Source of the DNA: Streptomyces sp. KL109B
GTDB taxonomy: Bacteria > Actinomycetota > Actinomycetes > Streptomycetales > Streptomycetaceae
Assembly (NCBI RefSeq): GCF_030766935.1
Contig: NZ_JASERL010000014.1
Span: 62,001 to 126,000, forward strand
Direction of reading: 5' to 3'
DNA length: 64,000 bases
Shown: positions 17,403 through 23,571 of the stretch, in pieces
Layout: each line of letters opens with the position of its first letter
How positions within the stretch are numbered: position 1 is the first letter of the stretch
The notes under the pieces: generated by a model
Databases searched by the model: none
Seen by the model: the letters and a program-made list of their open reading frames with translations, nothing else
Told to the model about the DNA's origin: nothing
Position numbers and translations under genes: made by a program

Positions 17403-18404
17403 CTACGTGGCCGGGGGCGGCGGCGCCGTCGAGCCGCGCACCACCAACTCGGGCTCGAACAGCAGCTCACCGGGCGGCACCGAACCACCCTGGATCTGCG
17501 CGACGAGCAGTTCCACGGCCGCCCGCCCCATCGCCTCGATCGGCTGGCGCACCGTGGTCAGCGGCGGCTCCGTGCAGTTCATGAACGCCGAGTCGTCGTA
17601 GCCGACCACCGACACATCGCCCGGCACGGAGAGCCCCGCCCGGCGCGCGGCCCGCACCGCGCCGAGCGCGATCGGGTCGCTCGCGCAGATGATCCCCGTG
17701 ATGCCGCGCCCGATGAGCCGGGTCGCCGCGGCGTGCCCGCCCTCAAGGGAGAACATCGCCCGTTCCACCGCGGAGGCGGGCAGCCGGCCCTCCAGGGCGC
17801 GGGCCGCGGCGAGTTTGCGCTGCGAAGGCATGTGGTCGTCGGGGCCGAGGACGAGGCCGATGCGCTCGTGGCCGAGCGAGGAGAGATGCCGCCAGGCCTG
17901 CTCGACGGCGACCGCGTCGTCGCACGCCACACACGGGAAACCGAGCCGCTCGATGGACGCGTTCACCAGCACCACCGGCACCTGACGCTCGGCGAGCCGC
18001 TGGTAGTGGCCGTGCTCGGCGTCCTCCTGCGCGAACAGACCACCCGCGAACACCACACCGGAGACCTGCTGTTGCAGCAGCAGCTCCACGTAGTCCGCCT
18101 CCGAGACGCCGCCCTTCGTCTGCGTGCACAGGACCGGGGTGAGGCCCTGCTGGGCGAGCGCGCCACCGATCACTTCCGCGAACGCCGGGAAGATCGGGTT
18201 CTGCAGCTCCGGCAGGACCAGGCCCACCAACCGGGCCCGCTCGCCGCGCAGTTGGGTCGGCCGTTCGTAGCCGAGCACGTCGAGCGCGGTGAGCACCGAC
18301 TGACGGGTCGCCTCCGATACGCCCGGCTTGTTGTTGAGCACCCGGCTGACCGTGGCCTCACTGACCCCGACCTTCTTCGCCACCTGAGCAAGTCTGCGCG
18401 TCAT
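17403..18404 (-). CDS. LacI-family regulator of the alpha-glucoside operon (MalR-like)
   Basis: A 333-residue repressor. The LacI HTH occupies residues 2-50 (AQVAKKVGVSEATVSRVLNN), followed by the hinge and a periplasmic-binding-protein-like effector domain (LVGLVLPELQNPIFPAFAEV ... DVSVVGYDDSAFM ... LTTVRQPIEAMG). The ATG at 18404 is chosen; a TTG nine bases upstream is also in frame. No clear Shine-Dalgarno is seen, and putative operator repeats touch the start codon, so translation may be leaderless and autoregulated. The gene lies directly upstream of the importer operon on the same strand. The effector is inferred to be an alpha-glucoside. Confidence 0.9.
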   Translation of the reverse strand: MTRRLAQVAKKVGVSEATVSRVLNNKPGVSEATRQSVLTALDVLGYERPTQLRGERARLVGLVLPELQNPIFPAFAEVIGGALAQQGLTPVLCTQTKGGVSEADYVELLLQQQVSGVVFAGGLFAQEDAEHGHYQRLAERQVPVVLVNASIERLGFPCVACDDAVAVEQAWRHLSSLGHERIGLVLGPDDHMPSQRKLAAARALEGRLPASAVERAMFSLEGGHAAATRLIGRGITGIICASDPIALGAVRAARRAGLSVPGDVSVVGYDDSAFMNCTEPPLTTVRQPIEAMGRAAVELLVAQIQGGSVPPGELLFEPELVVRGSTAPPPPAT

Positions 18405-18445
18405 GGAGCGCAAGATTAGCGCAAGAACTTGCGGGGCGTTTGCGT
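18405..18445 (-). promoter_or_regulatory. Operator repeats at the LacI gene start
   Basis: The 12-mer GGAGCGCAAGAT (18405-18416), shared with the site before the binding-protein gene, abuts the LacI start codon. It is followed by CGCAAG, CTTGCG and TTTGCG elements, giving both direct and inverted CTTGCG/CGCAAG repeats. The arrangement points to autorepression. Confidence 0.6.
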
Positions 18446-18479
18446 GATGGGGACATTCGTCGGGGCCGTGCCGCGCCCC

Positions 18480-19337
18480 TCAGCTGTGCGGGACGATCGC
18501 CACCGGGCTCGTCACGTGGTGCACCACCGAGTGCGCGGTCGCACCCAGATGCGAGGCATAGGTCCGCCGGCCCACCACCGTCAGGCTCGCCGCCGTCGCC
18601 GCCTTGAGGAGATGGTGGCCCGGCTGCCCGTACAGCAGCAGCTCCTCGACGGGCACCTCCGGATACTTCGAGCGCCAGGTCCGCACCGCCTCCGCGAGGG
18701 ACCTGCGCAGCCCCTCCTCCTGCCGCGCCGCGTCGCCCGGCTGCGCCCCGTCGGGCCGATGGCCGTGCAACGGCGGCAAGGTCCAGGCGTGCAGCACGTG
18801 CAGCGGCGCGCCGCGCAGCGCCGCCGCCTCGAACGCGTACGAGAGGAGTTCGTCGGCGGGCGCCGTCACATCGAGCCCCACGACCACGGGGCGGAAGCCC
18901 GGCCCCTCCCGCTCGTCCTCCGGCAGCCCGCCCGCCCGCACCAGGATCACCGGACGCCGCGCCCGCGCCGTGACCGCGAGGGCGACCGAGCCGACCAGGA
19001 ACCCGGAGTAGCCGGTGAAGCCCCGCGAGCCGAGCACCAGCGTCTCCGACTCCGACGCCGCCTCCAAGAGCGCGGTCACCGGCTGCTCGGAGCGCCGCCG
19101 GGCGATGATCTCCAGCGCGGGGTGCGCGTACGAGAGCCGCAGCGCGACCAGGTCGAGGACGCCGCGGCCCGGCATGTCGACGTCCGGCAGCCGCGGCACC
19201 TCCCGCTCCGCGTCCGCGGCCTGCACGAGCCGCAGCGGAAGCCCGCGACGCAGTGCCTCGCGGGCCGCCCAGTCCGCGGCGTGCGCGCTCTCGCGGGAGG
19301 CGTCCGTCCCGACGCTCAGGACGCGGGTACTGGTCAT
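18480..19337 (-). CDS. Universal stress protein, tandem Usp domains
   Basis: A 285-residue double-Usp protein. Domain 1 begins RVLSVGTDASRESAHAADWA and has the loop GSRGFTGYSGFLVGS; domain 2 begins PVVVGLDVTAPADELLSYAF and ends GRRTYASHLGATAHSVVHHV. The ATG at 19337 is preceded by GGAGAGG. It shares a 245-bp divergent promoter region with the Rv1733c-like membrane protein; this region holds two palindromes of the type found before the adjacent DosR-like regulator. Membership of a hypoxia or redox-stress regulon is therefore inferred; the nucleotide bound is not known. Confidence 0.9.
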   Translation of the reverse strand: MTSTRVLSVGTDASRESAHAADWAAREALRRGLPLRLVQAADAEREVPRLPDVDMPGRGVLDLVALRLSYAHPALEIIARRRSEQPVTALLEAASESETLVLGSRGFTGYSGFLVGSVALAVTARARRPVILVRAGGLPEDEREGPGFRPVVVGLDVTAPADELLSYAFEAAALRGAPLHVLHAWTLPPLHGHRPDGAQPGDAARQEEGLRRSLAEAVRTWRSKYPEVPVEELLLYGQPGHHLLKAATAASLTVVGRRTYASHLGATAHSVVHHVTSPVAIVPHS

Positions 19338-19443
19338 GGCGGGAACCTCTCCATGGCGGTGACACGGTCGGTGTGCTGCCGTCGCGGGTTCCACGGACGG
19401 CGGTGCTCACTCGTGTGGAGCACGGCGGGATTCGGTGCCTGAC

Positions 19444-19462
19444 GGCCCCGGTTCCGGGGACC
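19444..19462. promoter_or_regulatory. Palindrome in the Usp/Rv1733c-like divergent region
   Basis: GGCCCCGGTTCCGGGGACC contains a perfect 6-bp inverted repeat around TT (CCCCGG-TT-CCGGGG). It lies about 105 bp upstream of the Usp start and 120 bp upstream of the membrane-protein start. It resembles, but is not identical to, the CCGTTCGG boxes nearby. Confidence 0.4.
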
Positions 19463-19509
19463 GTCTCACCGGCCCGACCTGCGAAGGGAGAGGCGAACCG
19501 GCCCTCTGC

Positions 19510-19529
19510 GAGGGGCCGTTCGGCCCCTG
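19510..19529. promoter_or_regulatory. DosR/OsdR-type box candidate 1
   Basis: GGGGCCGTTCGGCCCC (19512-19527) is a perfect palindrome except for the central TT. It ends 54 bp before the start of the Rv1733c-like gene. The same core CCGTTCGGCC recurs before the cyclic-nucleotide-domain gene and the response regulator gene. Its shape (GGG-N-C ... G-N-CCC) follows the DevR/DosR box. Confidence 0.6.
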
Positions 19530-19582
19530 TGCCGGGCAGCTCGCTAGCGCGAGCGTGGCCTTACTCTGGCAGGGAGGTGACG

Positions 19583-20170
19583 ATGACGACCTGCAAGAAG
19601 TTCAGGCAAGCCAAGGGGAACCCCCTGCGGCGCAGGTCGGACGCGGTCGAGGGCTGGGCGGCGCTGCTGCTCGGACTGATCGCCCTCCTGGTGGCCCCCG
19701 CCGCGGGCGCCGCGGCCGGCTGGGCCGCCCACGACGACGCCCTCGCACACGCCCGCGCCCAGGTGGCGCAGCGCCAGCACGTGCGGGCGGAGCTCGTCGA
19801 GGACGCCCCCGACTACGTACCGTCGCAGAGCGGCACGCAGAACTCGGTGACGTACCCGGTCAAGGTCCGCTGGACCGACGGCGGGCGGCGCACCGTCGTG
19901 GCGACGGCCCCGGTGTCCGCCGGGCTCGACCGGGGCGACCCGGCCACCGTCTGGCTCGACAAGCGCGGCCGTGTCACCACCCAACCCTGGGGCTCCGAAG
20001 CCGTCTGGGCCCGCGCGCTCACCGCCGCGTTCCTGGTCACCGCCACCACCGCGACCCTCGCCCTGCTCGCCCGCTTCACCCTGCGCCGCGTCCTCGACCG
20101 CCGCAGGCTCGCGGCCTGGGACCGGGACTGGCGCCGCGTGGGACCGGAGTGGAGCAGGCGGCCCGCGTAG
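19583..20170 (+). CDS. Rv1733c-family membrane protein
   Basis: A 195-residue protein with two membrane segments: residues 28-50 (WAALLLGLIALLVAPAAGAAA) and about 143-165 (ALTAAFLVTATTATLALLAR). Between them lies an extracytoplasmic domain with VTYPVKVRWTDGGRRTVVATA. This is the layout of the mycobacterial DosR-regulon antigen Rv1733c and its streptomycete relatives, whose biochemical role is unknown. The ATG follows GGGAGGTGACG. Palindromic box 1 lies just upstream and a DosR-like regulator gene 0.9 kb downstream, supporting regulon membership. Confidence 0.8.
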   Translation: MTTCKKFRQAKGNPLRRRSDAVEGWAALLLGLIALLVAPAAGAAAGWAAHDDALAHARAQVAQRQHVRAELVEDAPDYVPSQSGTQNSVTYPVKVRWTDGGRRTVVATAPVSAGLDRGDPATVWLDKRGRVTTQPWGSEAVWARALTAAFLVTATTATLALLARFTLRRVLDRRRLAAWDRDWRRVGPEWSRRPA

Positions 20171-20270
20171 GGACGGTGTCGGCAGGGCCGGGCGGGACGG
20201 CACCTAAAGGGCTGAGCGCCTGCTCAGGGACCCGACAGGCCCGACGACAGAGCCGACAGGGCCCGGCGCC

Positions 20271-20288
20271 GGAGCCGTTCGGCCCCTG
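20271..20288. promoter_or_regulatory. DosR/OsdR-type box candidate 2
   Basis: GGAGCCGTTCGGCCCCTG matches box 1 in 16 of 18 positions and lies 174-191 bp upstream of the cyclic-nucleotide-domain gene, in a 291-bp gene-free gap. A small hairpin (CTGAGC-GCCT-GCTCAG, 20213-20228) precedes it. Confidence 0.55.
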
Positions 20289-20461
20289 CCCCCTGCGGCC
20301 CGCAGCCGTCATCGTCGAGGTATCGCAAGGACGACGGTCCGGAAGGGACGCGAGGACGCCGCCGGAGCCCCGCTCCGCCGACAGTTGGGCCCCGGCGGCA
20401 CCCGCCACCACCAGGGAAGCGCGTTCCGGTCCTTCGTCCGAGCCACCGAAGGAGGCCGCCC

Positions 20462-20920
20462 ATGACCACCACGGCACCGCGGATGAGCCAGACCCTGCCC
20501 GAGGAGTACCGCGGCCGGCTGATGCGCTTCGCCCGTGACGTGACCTTCCCGGACGGCGCCCGACTCTTCGACGAGGGCTCCCGTGCCGACCGCTTCTGGA
20601 TCGTGCGCAGCGGCACCGTCGCCCTCGACATGCGGGTGCCGGGACAGCGCGCCCCCGTCGTCGAGTACCTCGGCCACGGAGACCTCATCGGCTGGTCGTG
20701 GCTGTTCCCGCCGTACGTGTGGCAGCTCGGCGCCCAGGCCGAAACCCGGGTCAGGGCCCACGAGTTCGACGCGTTCACCGTCCGGCTGCTGTGCGCGTCC
20801 GACCCCGGCCTCGGCTCGTTCGTGGCCCAGTGGGTGGGCCGCGTCCTCGCCCACCGGCTCAGCGTCACCCGCACCCGGCTGCTCGACCTCTACGCGCCGT
20901 ACGGATCGGACGCCGCGTAG
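20462..20920 (+). CDS. Cyclic-nucleotide-binding-domain protein without HTH
   Basis: A 152-residue single-domain protein of the CRP/FNR sensor fold: DVTFPDGARLFDEGSRADRFWIVRSGTVAL, then VEYLGHGDLIGWSWLF, ending in a helical dimerisation segment. The DNA-binding winged helix found in CRP is absent and the protein ends soon after the long helix, so it is not a DNA-binding regulator by itself. The phosphate-binding cassette is poorly conserved (no clear RSA motif), so cAMP binding is doubtful. An AGGAGG site precedes the ATG. It sits between the Rv1733c-like gene and the DosR-like gene; similar proteins occur in Streptomyces osd regions. Confidence 0.82.
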   Translation: MTTTAPRMSQTLPEEYRGRLMRFARDVTFPDGARLFDEGSRADRFWIVRSGTVALDMRVPGQRAPVVEYLGHGDLIGWSWLFPPYVWQLGAQAETRVRAHEFDAFTVRLLCASDPGLGSFVAQWVGRVLAHRLSVTRTRLLDLYAPYGSDAA

Positions 20921-20950
20921 CGGAAGCGAGGGCCGACGTCGCCGGTGAAC

Positions 20951-20968
20951 TGGACCGTTCGGCCCTGG
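20951..20968. promoter_or_regulatory. DosR/OsdR-type box candidate 3
   Basis: TGGACCGTTCGGCCCTGG shares the core CCGTTCGGCC with boxes 1 and 2 and lies 80-97 bp upstream of the response regulator, as expected for autoregulation. Confidence 0.6.
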
Positions 20969-20973
20969 CGGAT

Positions 20974-20992
20974 CAGTCCGTCCGGCCCCAGG
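20974..20992. promoter_or_regulatory. DosR/OsdR-type box candidate 4 (weaker)
   Basis: CAGTCCGTCCGGCCCCAGG is a degenerate copy 23 bp from box 3, about two helical turns away. Tandem boxes at this spacing are typical of DosR-controlled promoters. Confidence 0.45.
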
Positions 20993-21047
20993 ATCTAGAC
21001 GGGTTCGCATCCATCCGTCTGGGAAACACCGCATCCGAGGGGGCCGT

Positions 21048-21761
21048 ATGTCACAGCCACGTACTTTCTCAGCGGACCGGCCCATACGCATCCTGCTGCT
21101 CGACGACCACGAAGTGGTCCGCCGCGGACTGCGCGACCTCCTCGGAGCCGAACCCGACATGTCCGTCGTCGGGGAGGCCGCCACCGCGGCGCAGGCCATC
21201 GCGAGGGGGCCCGCGCTCCGGCCCGACGTGGCCGTGCTCGACGTGCGGCTCCCGGACGGCGACGGCATCACGATCTGCCGCGAACTACGCGTGCTCATAC
21301 CGGAGTTGAGCTGCCTCATGCTGACGTCGTTCGACGACGACGACGCGCTGCTCGACGCCATCATGGCGGGCGCGGGCGGCTACGTACTCAAACAGATCAA
21401 GGGCTCCGACCTGGTCTCCGCGGTGCGCACCGTCGCCGCGGGCCAGTCCATGCTCGACCCGGCGACGACCGCCCGGCTGATGCGCAGCCTGCGCGGTCCC
21501 GAGCAGGGGGAGCAGGGCGGGCCCGGCGGCGGGGGAGCGCAGACCGTCGAATCCGTCGAACTGACCGAGCGCGAGCGGGACATCCTCGCGCTCGTGGGGG
21601 AGGGCCTCACCAACCGGCAGATCGGGCGGCGGCTCTTCCTGTCGGAGAAGACGGTCAAGAACAACATCTCGCGGCTGCTCGCCAAGCTGGGCGTGGAGCG
21701 CAGGATCCAGGCAGCCGTGATCGCGACGAGGCTGCCGCAGGACCGCAACCACCACCCCTGA
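21048..21761 (+). CDS. NarL/LuxR response regulator, DosR/DevR (OsdR) type
   Basis: A 237-residue response regulator. The receiver domain has the acidic pair at D19-D20, the phosphoacceptor D65 (VAVLDVRLPDGDG) and the conserved Lys in YVLKQIKG. A Gly-rich linker leads to a LuxR HTH near 175-235 (LTERERDILALVGEGLTNRQIGRRLFLSEKTVKNNISRLLAKLG). The LTNRQIGRRLFLSEKTVKN segment is strongly DevR-like. In mycobacteria this regulator turns on the dormancy regulon under hypoxia or NO; in Streptomyces OsdR controls stress and development genes. It is tail-to-tail with its likely sensor kinase gene (7 bp apart), and two palindromic boxes lie in its promoter. Confidence 0.9.
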   Translation: MSQPRTFSADRPIRILLLDDHEVVRRGLRDLLGAEPDMSVVGEAATAAQAIARGPALRPDVAVLDVRLPDGDGITICRELRVLIPELSCLMLTSFDDDDALLDAIMAGAGGYVLKQIKGSDLVSAVRTVAAGQSMLDPATTARLMRSLRGPEQGEQGGPGGGGAQTVESVELTERERDILALVGEGLTNRQIGRRLFLSEKTVKNNISRLLAKLGVERRIQAAVIATRLPQDRNHHP

Positions 21762-21768
21762 CGCCCGG

Positions 21769-23493
21769 TCACGGGGCGAGCGGCACCGACCACTCCAGCA
21801 GGGTGCCGCCGCCCTCGCGCGCCGTCGTCGACAGCTCGCCGCCCCGCCGCCCCGCCCGCGCCGCGAGATTGGCGAGCCCGCTGCGCTGGTCGGCGGAGAC
21901 CGTGGCGATGCCCACCCCGTCGTCCGCCACGGTCAGCGCGAACGCGCCGCCGCGCACCACGAGGGCGACATCGGCGGACGAGGCGTGCGCGTGCCGGGCC
22001 ACGTTCGTGAGCGCCTCGCCGAGCACGGCCAGCGCGTCGTCGGCGAGCGGGCCCGGCACATCCGCGTCGATCAGGCCCTCCATGCGCAACGACGGGGTGA
22101 AGCCCAGGACGTGGGACGCGTCCTCCACCGCCCGTACGACCCGCACCCGGAGCCCGGAACCGGTCGGCGGGTCGCCGCGCTCGCGCAGCCCGAAGATGGT
22201 CGAGCGGATGATCTTGATGGTGGTGTCCAGGTCGTCCACGGCGCGCAGCAGCCGCTCCGCCGCCTCCGGGTGCTGCACGAACCGCTGCGCGCTCTGCAGT
22301 GTCATCCCGGTCGCGAACAGCCGCTGGATCGCCAGGTCGTGGAGGTCGCGGGCGATCCGGTCGCGGTCCTCGAGCAGGCTCATCTGCTCCGCGTCCCGCC
22401 GCCGGTCCGCGAGTTCCAGGGCCAGCGCCGCCTGCCCCGCGAAGCCGCTCAGCGGGATCAACTCGGCGGCGGAGAAAGGCGCGTGCTCGGCGCGGCGGGC
22501 CAGCATCAGCACCCCGCGTACGCCGTCGGAGGTGCCGATGGGCACGGCCACGGCGGGCCCGAGGCCCTCCCAGCGGTCCGGCTGGTAGGTGATCCGGGGA
22601 TCCTTGCGGATGTCGTCGGACGTCACCAGCGCGCCCGTGTTCAGCGCCGTCCCGGCGAACGTGCCCTCGCGCGGCAGCGTCACGTCGGTGTGCGCCCCGG
22701 CCCGTTCCCCGAGCGCGAGTGTCTCGTGCAGCAGGGAGTCGCCGGGGACGAGCAGCGCCACCACCCCGAGGTCCGCCGCGGCGATCTCGCGCGCCCGGTC
22801 CACCATGAGGCGCAGCACCTCCGCCTGGTCGGCGCCCGACAGCAGGCTCCCGGTGAAGTCGGCGCTCAACTGCAGCCAGCGCTCCCGGAGTCTGACCTCC
22901 TCGTACAGGCGCGCGTTCTCGATCGCCACGCCCGCGGCCGCGCCCAGCGTCTGCAGCACCGCCACGTCCTCGTCGTCGAAGTCGACGCCGCCGCGCTTCT
23001 GCGTCAGGTACAGGTTCCCGAACACGTCGTCGCGCACCCGGATCGGGGTGCCGACGAACGTGTGCATCGGCGGATGGTGCGGCGGGAAGCCCGCGGAGGC
23101 GTGGTGCTCGGCGAGCTCGGAGAGCCGCAGCGGCTCCGGGTGCCGGATGAGCTCACCCAGCAGGCCGTGCCCCGAGGGCAACTCGCCTATCTCCGCGCGC
23201 AGTTCGTCGCTGATGCCGACCGGCAGGAACTGCGACAGCTTGCGCCGGTCCTCGCCGATCACTCCGAGCGCCCCGTACTCGGCGTCCACCAGGACCACGG
23301 CCGCCTCCACGATCCGCCGCAGCACCTGGGAGAGATTCAGCTCCTGGCCGACGGAGAGGACCGCCTCAAGGAGTCCTTGCAAGCGGTCTCGGGTACGGCG
23401 GACCGCTCCGATACGTACCTGGAGTTCTTCGAGCAGTTCGTCGAGCCGCAGCCTCGGCAGCGGACCCGACCCCCGTGCACCGTCCTCGGCCAT
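21769..23493 (-). CDS. GAF-domain sensor kinase, DosS/DevS (OsdK) type
   Basis: A 574-residue soluble histidine kinase: GAF-A (about 50-195), GAF-B (about 210-360), HisKA_3 with phosphorylated H385 (DRIARDLHDLAIQRLFATG), and a HATPase_c domain (NVARHA; ADDGVGI; GSGL-like LANLAARA). In GAF-A the segment GFPPHHPPMHTF aligns by my recollection with mycobacterial DosS GFPPYHPPMRTF, placing H140 at the heme-proximal His149. That supports a heme-based oxygen/redox sensor. The gene is convergent with the response regulator rather than co-transcribed, so the two are controlled from separate promoters. The pairing is inferred from family and adjacency. Confidence 0.92.
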   Translation of the reverse strand: MAEDGARGSGPLPRLRLDELLEELQVRIGAVRRTRDRLQGLLEAVLSVGQELNLSQVLRRIVEAAVVLVDAEYGALGVIGEDRRKLSQFLPVGISDELRAEIGELPSGHGLLGELIRHPEPLRLSELAEHHASAGFPPHHPPMHTFVGTPIRVRDDVFGNLYLTQKRGGVDFDDEDVAVLQTLGAAAGVAIENARLYEEVRLRERWLQLSADFTGSLLSGADQAEVLRLMVDRAREIAAADLGVVALLVPGDSLLHETLALGERAGAHTDVTLPREGTFAGTALNTGALVTSDDIRKDPRITYQPDRWEGLGPAVAVPIGTSDGVRGVLMLARRAEHAPFSAAELIPLSGFAGQAALALELADRRRDAEQMSLLEDRDRIARDLHDLAIQRLFATGMTLQSAQRFVQHPEAAERLLRAVDDLDTTIKIIRSTIFGLRERGDPPTGSGLRVRVVRAVEDASHVLGFTPSLRMEGLIDADVPGPLADDALAVLGEALTNVARHAHASSADVALVVRGGAFALTVADDGVGIATVSADQRSGLANLAARAGRRGGELSTTAREGGGTLLEWSVPLAP

Positions 23494-23571
23494 CCGGCCT
23501 CCGTGGGGCCTCGGTGAGGTGTCTTTTCGTACTCAAGGTAGCGGCTGTCGGCCCCTCGACGACCTGCTTCG

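Noticed and set aside
12227..18404. Naming the sugar operon malR-malEFG-aglA
   Set aside because: Gene order matches, but the binding protein is longer and diverged from MalE as I know it, and Streptomyces has several paralogous clusters, so symbols were left out.
20213..20228. Hairpin CTGAGC-GCCT-GCTCAG as an operator
   Set aside because: It lies just after the Rv1733c-like gene stop and is more likely a minor terminator; not supported as a regulatory site.
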